A DNA stretch of 11,027 nt, taken from Acinetobacter sp. Its GTDB lineage: Bacteria; Pseudomonadota; Gammaproteobacteria; Pseudomonadales; Moraxellaceae. The notes below the pieces were generated by a model, which worked only from the letters and a program-made list of their open reading frames with translations, did no database searches and was not told the origin of the DNA. The position numbers were made by a program, and so were the translations under genes. Location: positions 1-11,027 of the forward strand of contig JASLJB010000140.1 in assembly GCA_030152605.1 (NCBI GenBank). Reading direction: 5' to 3'. Of the stretch, positions 1 to 6,294 are shown one piece after another. The first letter of the stretch is position 1. Each line of letters begins with the position of its first letter.

Positions 1-1
1 A

Positions 2-1075
2 ATTGCGATTGCAGTGGATCAGTTGGGCTACGAAGGGGTCTTGATCCCGACCGGTCGTTCTTGTGAAGATCCATGGATCACCGCAGCCAGTTTGATTGAC
101 GCCACACACAAATTAAAATTTCTGGTGGCGCTGCGCCCGGGGGTGACCACGCCTGCCTTGGCCGCACGTATGACCGCCACGTTTGATCGACTCTCCAATG
201 GCCGCATCTTGCTGAATCTGGTCACCGGCGGTGATGAACAAGAACTCCAAGGCGATGGGGTCTACGAAGACCATGCCACGCGTTATCGCACGGCGGAAGA
301 ATATGTCACCATCTGGCGTGAAATACTCACGCGCTCACATCAGGGTGAGTCCTATAGCTTTCACGGCGAGCGGCTTCGGGTCGATCAAGCCAAACTGCTT
401 TACCCACCGATACAACAGCCCTATCCAGCGCTGTGGTTTGGTGGTTCCTCAGCAGATGCGGTTGAGCTCGCCACCTCACAGGTCGACACTTATCTGACTT
501 GGGGTGAACCCCCTGCAGCAGTCAAAGAAAAACTAGAGCACGTCAAAGCCAAAGCAGCAGCCAAAGGTCGCAGCTTAACTTATGGTATCCGCCTGCATGT
601 GATCGTGCGCGAAACCACCCAAGCCGCATGGCAAGCTGCAGAGGAACTGATCCAATATGTTGATGATGCCACGATTGCGGCCGCACAGCAGAAATTCAAG
701 CAAATGGACTCGGTCGGTCAGCAACGGATGTCCGCCCTGCATCAAGGCGATCGCAGCAAGCTTGAGGTCTCTCCCAACCTCTGGGCTGGTGTCGGTTTAG
801 TGCGTGGGGGTGCGGGAACGGCCTTGGTGGGTGATCCCGAAACTGTGGCAGCCAGGATTCAAGAATATGCTGATCTTGGGATCGAGACCTTTATCTTTTC
901 AGGCTATCCGCATTTGGAAGAGTCGATCCGCTTTGCCGAATTGGTCTTTCCTTTACTGCCGCTTGAAACACAAAAAAAATGGGTACAACCCAACCTGACT
1001 GGACCATTTGGCGAAGTCGTAGCGAATAACTATCGTCCTGAAGAAACATTAGCCCCGTTCAAGGAGCCGACATGA
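2..1075 (+). CDS. ssuD: FMNH2-dependent alkanesulfonate monooxygenase SsuD (5'-truncated by window edge)
   Basis: Cytoplasmic two-component flavin monooxygenase of the bacterial luciferase family. It uses FMNH2 and O2 to cleave C1-substituted alkanesulfonates to an aldehyde and sulfite, for sulfur scavenging. The frame is open from base 2 with no start, and about 33 N-terminal residues are missing by comparison with the roughly 380-residue E. coli protein. The GTG at 14 is internal, because the preceding codons (IAIA) align with the family. Family-diagnostic stretches are visible: GVLIPTGRSCED with the conserved Cys, FLVALRPG, DRLSNGR, NLVTGGD, QQPYPALWFGGSS, GIRLHVIVRET with the active-site Arg and His, NLWAGVGLVRGGAGTALVG, and SGYPHLEE with the conserved Tyr. 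The stop overlaps the ssuC start (ATGA). An AAGGAG ribosome-binding site for ssuC lies inside the ssuD 3' end at 1061-1066. Identification is very secure; substrate range is not visible. Confidence 0.96.
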   Translation: MAIAVDQLGYEGVLIPTGRSCEDPWITAASLIDATHKLKFLVALRPGVTTPALAARMTATFDRLSNGRILLNLVTGGDEQELQGDGVYEDHATRYRTAEEYVTIWREILTRSHQGESYSFHGERLRVDQAKLLYPPIQQPYPALWFGGSSADAVELATSQVDTYLTWGEPPAAVKEKLEHVKAKAAAKGRSLTYGIRLHVIVRETTQAAWQAAEELIQYVDDATIAAAQQKFKQMDSVGQQRMSALHQGDRSKLEVSPNLWAGVGLVRGGAGTALVGDPETVAARIQEYADLGIETFIFSGYPHLEESIRFAELVFPLLPLETQKKWVQPNLTGPFGEVVANNYRPEETLAPFKEPT

Positions 1076-1887
1076 GCCAATCTCCCCCAAATGCCTCAAG
1101 CACGCCGGTCTTTTCACGTGGAACCATCGCATGGCAACAAAGTCTGCTCCCATGGATGCTACCAGTACTGTGCCTGTTACTTTGGCAATTGGCATCAAGC
1201 ACGGGCTTATTACAAAGTCGTATCCTACCCGCCCCCACTGCGGTGCTGTCGGCTTTTTGGCAATTGCTGCTCAGCGGTGAACTTTGGCAACATCTTAAAG
1301 TCAGCGCTGCACGCGCCATGCTCGGTCTACTAATCGGCGGTGGTCTGGGTTTTTTACTCGGTTTATTGAACGGTTCATCAAAAACTGCTTCGACCTTGTT
1401 CGACACCAGCTTACAAATGATCCGCAACATTCCCGTGCTTGCGCTGATCCCTTTGGTGATTTTGTGGTTTGGCATCGATGAAACAGCCAAATTGTTTTTG
1501 GTTGCGGTCGGGGTATTCTTTCCCATTTATATCAATACTTATCACGGTATTCGTGCGGTCGATCCGCAACTGATCGAAATGGGCAAAAGCTATGGCCTCA
1601 GTCCTTGGGGGCTATATAAAAACATTATATTCCCCGGCGCACTGCCCTCCATACTGGTCGGCTTACGCTTTGCACTCGGTCTGGTCTGGGTGCTACTCAT
1701 TGTGGCTGAAACCATCTCGGCCCAATCCGGCATTGGTTATATGACCATGAATGCACGTGAGTTTTTACAAACGGATGTCGTGCTGGTCGGTATTTTACTG
1801 TATGCGCTTTTGGGCAAACTGGCTGACAGCTTGGCCGTAGCCTTAGAAAAATATCTTTTAGCTTGGCATCCAGGCTATCAACATTAA
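1072..1887 (+). CDS. ssuC: Aliphatic sulfonate ABC transporter permease SsuC
   Basis: Inner-membrane permease of the SsuABC importer (BPD_transp_1 family), carrying alkanesulfonates from the periplasmic binding protein SsuA into the cytoplasm using ATP hydrolysis by SsuB. The 271 residues match the usual length. Hydrophobic segments appear near residues 25-42, 83-100, 118-133, 139-155, 194-213 and 234-253, giving about six membrane spans. The cytoplasmic EAA loop that docks the ATPase is clear at about 168-192 (IEMGKSYGLSPWG, then IIFPGALP). The ATG overlaps the ssuD stop by 4 bp and has an AAGGAG Shine-Dalgarno 5 nt upstream, so translational coupling is expected. The related taurine (TauC) and nitrate permeases are alternatives, but the ssuD neighbour settles the assignment. 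Confidence 0.95.
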   Translation: MSQSPPNASSTPVFSRGTIAWQQSLLPWMLPVLCLLLWQLASSTGLLQSRILPAPTAVLSAFWQLLLSGELWQHLKVSAARAMLGLLIGGGLGFLLGLLNGSSKTASTLFDTSLQMIRNIPVLALIPLVILWFGIDETAKLFLVAVGVFFPIYINTYHGIRAVDPQLIEMGKSYGLSPWGLYKNIIFPGALPSILVGLRFALGLVWVLLIVAETISAQSGIGYMTMNAREFLQTDVVLVGILLYALLGKLADSLAVALEKYLLAWHPGYQH

Positions 1888-1890
1888 TCC

Positions 1891-1897
1891 GGAGGAG
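1891..1897 (+). promoter_or_regulatory. Strong ribosome-binding site of ssuB
   Basis: GGAGGAG lies 3 nt upstream of the ssuB ATG, inside the 13-bp ssuC-ssuB gap. It is the most consensus-like Shine-Dalgarno I saw in the window and fixes the ssuB start at 1901. Confidence 0.75.
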
Positions 1898-1900
1898 AAC

Positions 1901-2698
1901 ATGACTGACTTAAGCCTACAGCGATACACGCATCCGCTTGCAGCACTGAATCATGCCGATGCCACATCCCAACAGGGTGTAGGTGCGGAAATCATCATTG
2001 ATCAATTAGATAAATTTTATGCTGATGTTCAAGTTTTAGAAAATCTCAACTTACACATCCAACCGGGTGAGTTTGTTGCTGTTGTAGGACGCAGCGGTTG
2101 CGGCAAAAGCACGTTGTTGCGCTTAATCGCAGACTTAGAACAACCTAGTCAGGGTGAAATCCGCTTTAAATCCGCACATCGCCAAAGCGAAACCGTTGGC
2201 CACCATGATATTCGAGTCATGTTTCAAGACCCACGCCTACTGCCATGGAAAAACATCCTCCACAATATTCAATTGGGCCTAGCACCACAGCAGCATGCCA
2301 AAGCGCAAGCTCTACTCGATCAAATGGGTTTAACTGCCCAGTCGAAATACTGGCCTTCGCAACTCTCGGGGGGTCAACGGCAACGTGCAGCATTGGCACG
2401 AGCGCTTTCACATACACCAAAAATCCTGCTCTTAGATGAACCACTCGGCGCACTCGATGCATTAACCCGTTTAGAGATGCAGACATTGATCGAACAGCTT
2501 TGGCAAACGCAAGGATTTACAGCAATTCTGGTCACGCATGATGTCAGTGAAGCTGTGAAATTGGCAGATCGAATTATTTTGCTAGATCGCGGTCATATCG
2601 CACAGCAATTTCAGGTCAATCTCCCCAGACCAAGACATAACACTGCCCAATTTGCGCACATTGAATCTGCTGTTTTAGACGCGGTTTTGGCCACTTAA
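1901..2698 (+). CDS. ssuB: Aliphatic sulfonate ABC transporter ATP-binding protein SsuB
   Basis: Cytoplasmic ATPase of the SsuABC sulfonate importer. All nucleotide-binding landmarks are present in order: Walker A GRSGCGKST (63-71), Q-loop in FQDPRLLPW (108-116), ABC signature LSGGQRQR (155-162), Walker B ILLLDEP (175-181), D-loop GALDA (183-187) and the H-loop His213 (VTHDVSEA). The FQDxRLLPW sequence is typical of the nitrate/sulfonate/taurine ATPase branch. At 265 residues the protein is near normal for the family. About 28 residues precede the usual ABC start at EIIIDQLDKFY; they look polar and unstructured. This is the last gene of the ssu operon: 305 bp of non-coding DNA follow, including a weak terminator-like hairpin at 2864-2884. 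Confidence 0.95.
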   Translation: MTDLSLQRYTHPLAALNHADATSQQGVGAEIIIDQLDKFYADVQVLENLNLHIQPGEFVAVVGRSGCGKSTLLRLIADLEQPSQGEIRFKSAHRQSETVGHHDIRVMFQDPRLLPWKNILHNIQLGLAPQQHAKAQALLDQMGLTAQSKYWPSQLSGGQRQRAALARALSHTPKILLLDEPLGALDALTRLEMQTLIEQLWQTQGFTAILVTHDVSEAVKLADRIILLDRGHIAQQFQVNLPRPRHNTAQFAHIESAVLDAVLAT

Positions 2699-2705
2699 AT
2701 TTGTA

Positions 2706-2734
2706 GATCAGCAAGCTGGCATATTTTGCTGATC
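2706..2734. repeat. Inverted repeat just downstream of ssuB
   Basis: GATCAGCAA (2706-2714) and TTGCTGATC (2726-2734) form a perfect 9-bp stem with an 11-nt loop, 7 bp after the ssuB stop. No T-run follows on either strand, so it is not a standard intrinsic terminator. It may stabilise the 3' end of the ssu mRNA, or be a protein-binding dyad. Confidence 0.5.
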
Positions 2735-2863
2735 ATTCAAAAGTCGGACTTTAAAAACCGATCACCTGTTAGAAATACTTAACAAAGACACAGTAAAAAT
2801 TTAAATGCAAGCACCCGCTATTTTTATTTCAAATCGATACCCTTGACAGGCAAACACTCGGCA

Positions 2864-2884
2864 AAAAGCCCAAAAAAGGCTTTT
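2864..2884 (+). terminator. Candidate weak terminator of the ssu operon
   Basis: AAAAGCC (2864-2870), a 7-nt loop and GGCTTTT (2878-2884) form a hairpin followed by ATTAATTTT. The GC core is only 3 bp and the U-tract is interrupted, so termination would be weak. It is the best candidate in the 2699-3003 gap and could act in both directions. Confidence 0.4.
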
Positions 2885-2941
2885 ATTAATTTTACTTCAC
2901 AATAAATTAGCGTAATAATCATAAAATAAGCTTTTACCATG

Positions 2942-2970
2942 TCAACAAATCACGCTTTTTACCGTACAAT
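2942..2970 (+). promoter_or_regulatory. Putative sigma-70 promoter of the TetR-family gene
   Basis: TCAACA (2942-2947, four of six matches to TTGACA) and TACAAT (2965-2970, five of six matches to TATAAT) are separated by exactly 17 bp. Transcription would start near 2977, about 27 nt before the ATG at 3004. There is no convincing Shine-Dalgarno in the short leader. The rest of the 2699-3003 gap is AT-rich and I see no gene in it. Confidence 0.45.
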
Positions 2971-3003
2971 TTACCCACCTTTTATTAACTGTAATGATAT
3001 GCG

Positions 3004-3615
3004 ATGGAACAAAAAAAGAGTACACAAAAACGGCACCAACTTCTTGCTGCTGCACTGGACGTATTTTCTCAATATGGATTTAATGGCGCGAGTTTAGATG
3101 AAATTGCTCAACTCGCAGAAATGCACAAGTCAAATATTTTCTATTACTACCAGAATAAAGAAGCGTTGTATGTTGAGGTCCTCACCACAGTCATGCAAAA
3201 ATGGTTAGCCCCACTACAAGTGCTCAAGGCTGAGCTCGAACCGGCCGAAGCATTGACCGAGTATCTGATCCAAAAAATTGATGTCTCACGTAACCAACCC
3301 AAAGCCTCTAAACTTTACGCATTGGAAGTGATTCAAGGTGCGCCTCATATTTTAGCAATTCTTAAAGGCCCATTGAAAAAGCTGTTTAAACGCAAAGCCA
3401 AAGTGATTATGGCATGGCAAGAGCAAGGCAAGATTTCAAAGGAAATTGACGCAGAGCTGTTGATTATCAATATTTGGGGAATGACGCAAAACTATGCGGA
3501 TTTCAGCACCCAAATTGAAATGCTCACTGGTAAAACCTTACGCAACCGGAGTATGTATCAACGTAGTATCGAACACACGATTCATTTGATGTTATATGGC
3601 ATGTTACCAAGATAG
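3004..3615 (+). CDS. TetR-family transcriptional regulator, RutR/YcdC-like
   Basis: A 203-residue DNA-binding regulator. Residues 8-57 form the N-terminal TetR helix-turn-helix domain (LAAALDVFSQYGFNGASLDE, then NIFYYYQNKEALY). The C-terminal part resembles the YcdC/RutR ligand domain, with WLAPL (67-71), DVSRNQPKASKLYALE (93-108) and IWGMTQNYADF (157-167). By eye it aligns along its whole length with E. coli RutR, which senses uracil or thymine and controls pyrimidine catabolism and related genes; the WxxTQxYADF segment is shared. No rut genes are in this window, so ligand and targets cannot be read from context. The neighbours are the ssu operon and a divergently oriented transporter. It is probably transcribed from its own promoter at 2942-2970 and may control itself. 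Subfamily assignment is good; a uracil-sensing role is only an inference. Confidence 0.85.
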   Translation: MEQKKSTQKRHQLLAAALDVFSQYGFNGASLDEIAQLAEMHKSNIFYYYQNKEALYVEVLTTVMQKWLAPLQVLKAELEPAEALTEYLIQKIDVSRNQPKASKLYALEVIQGAPHILAILKGPLKKLFKRKAKVIMAWQEQGKISKEIDAELLIINIWGMTQNYADFSTQIEMLTGKTLRNRSMYQRSIEHTIHLMLYGMLPR

Positions 3616-3651
3616 TTGTCCATGATAACAGGATGATTCATCACATTTATT

Positions 3652-3686
3652 TTGGCATACGACCATAGATTAACTATGGTCGCCAA
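3652..3686. repeat. Inverted repeat between tetR and the pseudogene scrap (possible terminator-like hairpin or operator)
   Basis: CGACCATAG (3660-3668) and CTATGGTCG (3674-3682) form a perfect 9-bp stem with a 5-nt ATTAA loop. Outer arms TTGG (3652-3655) and CCAA (3683-3686) add four more pairs across a 4-nt bulge. It starts 36 bp after the tetR stop. No clean T-run follows, so it is not a textbook terminator. Confidence 0.55.
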
Positions 3687-3808
3687 GAAAACTTAAACTC
3701 ACGCATCAGCATAAAAGATAAAAAACAGCAGCGTTCAGCGCCCCCCCTGCTCTTGCTTGATCACCCCGCCGATCAGACTCAATACGCTAGACTAGATACC
3801 CCAGATAC

Positions 3809-3892
3809 CATGAAGATTTCATTGAAATGATGACGCAATGCATTCAATCACTCAATTCCTTAGGCCTTGCTTATATGCGCCGTACTAGTTGA
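3809..3892 (+). pseudogene. Possible decayed 3' fragment of an old-yellow-enzyme (alkene reductase) gene
   Basis: A stop-free stretch of 27 codons ends at TGA 3890-3892. It reads HEDFIEMM, then TQCIQSLNSLGLAYMRRTS. The pattern of an amphipathic helix followed by LN-x-LGLAYM resembles the helix-strand step in OYE/N-ethylmaleimide reductase TIM barrels (usually LGLAYLH). A neighbouring frame upstream (3732-3812) reads on through DTPDTM, as expected if a one-base frameshift separates two pieces. No start, no substrate-binding region and no full domain remain. The fragment overlaps the 3' end of the opposing transporter gene. It could be chance, since the stretch is short. Confidence 0.3.
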
Positions 3893-5026
3893 TGCTTGTT
3901 CTTGCTCAAGAAAGTTTTTCAAACACGGTGAAAAAAATAGATGACCACGATAAATGCCCTGCAAGGTTTTGAACATCACCACACTCCATAGCACGACCAG
4001 TATGCCCGCGAAGACTGTTGCAATCTGCGCAATAAAATCCAAATGCGTTTGTGCGGCAAGCTGAAAGATTGCCAAACAAAATACACCAAGTGGAAAGGTC
4101 AGCGCCCACCAGCCCAAATTAAAACTCAGTTTATTTTTCACATGACTGAGTGTGGTCAATACTGCAATACTCAACCACCATAGGCCAAAGCCCAACAAGA
4201 TAAAGCTTGCGAATATGCCGAGTTGCTCTGCCAACACGCCTAAATCCATCAAGCCATAAGCCGCCAACAGCGGCGCTGCTTGCTCACCAAGTACCAATAA
4301 GGCCAAGGCGCCTGTTCCAATTGGCCCCAAAGCCAACCAACTACTCATGGCCAGTTCTTTACTCGGCAGTTGATGCAAGGCCAATCGCAACATCAAGATC
4401 GTCAGCACTGCAAAGGCAGGCAATACAGACATACCCCACAGCACATAACTGCCGACCAAGATCATGATGCTGTGCTGATCCACAGCCAAATGCGGCAGTA
4501 ACAAGCCACCTGATGTTGCTGCGACCTCGCAAGCCACGATCGGCAACAACCACAGTGCCGTCATTTGACCTAACTGATGTTGCTGTCGACTAAACATACA
4601 AAATGGCACCACGATCCCGATCAATACCGCCAAGATCACATCGGCATACCACAAGTACTGTGCAATACTCAGTGCAATCTCGCCATATAAAGGCAGGCCA
4701 AATTTTAAAAAGCCATTCAGTACCGTCGCTAACCCCATCGGGATTGCCCCTAAAAATAACGCCATGCTGGGATGAGAAAAAATCAGTCTGGCTTCATGCG
4801 GATAGATGATCCAACGTAAGAGATATAACAGTGTAAATAGACTAAATATCAGCGTATTCAACTGCCATAAGTAGCCAGCAGTCTGCCAAAGCCATGCTTG
4901 ATCGCGCGCCAGTTCAGGCAAGATCAAGGCCACCACACCGGTGCCCATGCTCATGGTGAACCAGTTTGGGGTAAATTGGCGGATGATGTCTTGGCGCTGT
5001 GCAAGTTGATAAAATGGCTTATTCAT
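3860..5026 (-). CDS. TDT/SLAC1-family membrane transporter (tellurite resistance/dicarboxylate/sulfite exporter family)
   Basis: Integral inner-membrane protein of the voltage-dependent anion channel/TDT family, which includes E. coli TehA, yeast Mae1 (malate) and yeast Ssu1 (sulfite efflux). The N-terminal family motif is clear (FTPNWFTMSMGTGVVAL), and about ten strongly hydrophobic segments follow across the protein, as in TehA. I chose the ATG at 5026 (MNKPFYQ, 388 residues) because it places the PNWF motif about 20 residues from the N-terminus, as is usual. The frame also offers ATG at 5059 and GTG at 5071, and none of the three has a good Shine-Dalgarno. The last 11 residues (ASTSTAHISKA) are low-complexity and lie antisense to a probable gene scrap, so the C-terminus may have been acquired by read-through. 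The transported anion cannot be told from sequence. Confidence 0.88.
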   Translation of the reverse strand: MNKPFYQLAQRQDIIRQFTPNWFTMSMGTGVVALILPELARDQAWLWQTAGYLWQLNTLIFSLFTLLYLLRWIIYPHEARLIFSHPSMALFLGAIPMGLATVLNGFLKFGLPLYGEIALSIAQYLWYADVILAVLIGIVVPFCMFSRQQHQLGQMTALWLLPIVACEVAATSGGLLLPHLAVDQHSIMILVGSYVLWGMSVLPAFAVLTILMLRLALHQLPSKELAMSSWLALGPIGTGALALLVLGEQAAPLLAAYGLMDLGVLAEQLGIFASFILLGFGLWWLSIAVLTTLSHVKNKLSFNLGWWALTFPLGVFCLAIFQLAAQTHLDFIAQIATVFAGILVVLWSVVMFKTLQGIYRGHLFFSPCLKNFLEQEQASTSTAHISKA

Positions 5027-5231
5027 CACTGGCTTACTCAATAAAGTGAATAAGTGCATTCTAGACGCCACAAAACATAAGTTAAATTGATTTATATTTG
5101 TATGTTTAATCAGTTTTACTAATTAGCATGCTGGAGGCAATAATATTTTTGAGTAAAAACACAACAACAAGACGAAATTATGAGATTATGTCAAAATTAC
5201 TCCTTTTGAATGTTAAGCTGATTTTGAAATC

Positions 5232-6233
5232 ATGAAGCTGTTACGCCTGAATGCTTTATCTCCGAGTCTACAATTACCCCAAACTGCGGTGACAATTGGT
5301 AATTTTGATGGCGTCCACTTAGGCCATCAAGCCATGATTTCGCAGTTAAAAGACATTGCTCAACCGCATGATCTGAAAACCATGGTGATGATTTTTGAGC
5401 CGCAACCGCTCGAATTCTTCAAAGGCTATAAAGCCCCGCCCCGAATTAGCGCTTTACGCGAAAAAGTCGAATACCTGACTGAACTCGGTGTCGACTATAT
5501 TGTGATCGCAAAATTTAATGATGCATTTCGCAGCCTAAGCGCTGATGCCTTTGCTGATATTCTAAAAAACAAACTCAATGCGCACAGCCTAGTCCTCGGT
5601 GATGATTTTCATTTTGGTAAAGACCGCCAAGGCAACAGCCAATTTCTAAAACAATACGGCTTCAACGTCACAAACTTACATACGGTAGAACTCAATGGTG
5701 AACGGGTCAGTTCGACCCGTATTCGCCAAGTGCTACAAGCGGGCGATTTATCGCTTGCTGCCAAGCTGTTGGGACGCCCATATAGTATGATTGGTCGCGT
5801 TCAATACGGCGATCAGATCGGACGCACCATCAACTTCCCCACCATTAATGTGGCCATGAGTCGACATAGACCTTGTTTAAATGGGATTTATGCGGTGGAA
5901 GTGGTCTGTGAAACCGAATCACTGACTCAAAAAGTCAGAGCCATAGATCTGAGTCTGCCCGGTGTGATGGGCTATCATCCTCATGCTTTATTTGGCGCGG
6001 CCAATGTCGGGACACGCCCTGCAATCAAGCAAGCACAGCCTGAATGGCGATTAGAAGTTCATTTTCCTGATGTTTCTGCTAATCTGTATGGCTTGTTGAT
6101 GCGGGTGACCTTTCTCAGCTATTTACATGGCGAATTGAACTACCCGTCTCTAGAGGCACTTCGTAAAGGAATTGATGATGACGTGGCGAATCTGCTTGAG
6201 TTTCGCCAGAACACCCCAAAATTTCCTTTTTAA
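5232..6233 (+). CDS. ribF: Bifunctional riboflavin kinase/FAD synthetase RibF
   Basis: Cytoplasmic enzyme that phosphorylates riboflavin to FMN and then adenylates FMN to FAD. The N-terminal FAD synthetase (nucleotidyltransferase) domain, about residues 15-165, shows GNFDGVHLGHQ (23-33), GDDFHFGKDRQG (123-134) and SSTRIR (160-165). The C-terminal riboflavin kinase domain, about 180-325, shows GRPYSMIGRV, FPTIN (202-206; usually PTAN), NVGTRP (258-263), LEVHF (274-278) and a catalytic-type Glu in GELNYPSLEAL (E301). About 20 extra residues (roughly 235-254, around GVMGYHPHALFG) sit before NVGTRP compared with E. coli-type enzymes. The ATG lacks a visible Shine-Dalgarno and overlaps the stop of a small upstream frame (ATGA). 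It is the first gene of the ribF-ileS-lspA-fkpB cluster, as in many Gammaproteobacteria. Confidence 0.96.
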   Translation: MKLLRLNALSPSLQLPQTAVTIGNFDGVHLGHQAMISQLKDIAQPHDLKTMVMIFEPQPLEFFKGYKAPPRISALREKVEYLTELGVDYIVIAKFNDAFRSLSADAFADILKNKLNAHSLVLGDDFHFGKDRQGNSQFLKQYGFNVTNLHTVELNGERVSSTRIRQVLQAGDLSLAAKLLGRPYSMIGRVQYGDQIGRTINFPTINVAMSRHRPCLNGIYAVEVVCETESLTQKVRAIDLSLPGVMGYHPHALFGAANVGTRPAIKQAQPEWRLEVHFPDVSANLYGLLMRVTFLSYLHGELNYPSLEALRKGIDDDVANLLEFRQNTPKFPF

Positions 6234-6294
6234 ATTTTATATTTTTGAAAAACGCGTTAGCGCACTACGCTGATTGAATTGGATGATAACTTGC

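Noticed and set aside
1059..1526. Long open frame antisense to ssuC
   Set aside because: It is the shadow of a real gene: no ribosome-binding site, no family resemblance, and ssuC is clearly coding on the other strand.
2843..2848. Perfect TTGACA as a promoter -35
   Set aside because: No acceptable -10 lies 15-19 bp downstream; the spacing falls in the AAGCCC/AAAAAA hairpin region.
5072..5231. FMN riboswitch upstream of ribF
   Set aside because: No RFN-element pattern of conserved stems is visible, the gap is only 160 bp, and in proteobacteria the element is generally associated with ribB rather than ribF.
6234..6294. T-box or separate promoter in front of ileS
   Set aside because: The 61-bp gap is far too short for a T-box, which belongs mainly to Gram-positive bacteria. 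A small bulged hairpin near 6252-6271 has no U-tract, and no good -35/-10 pair is present.
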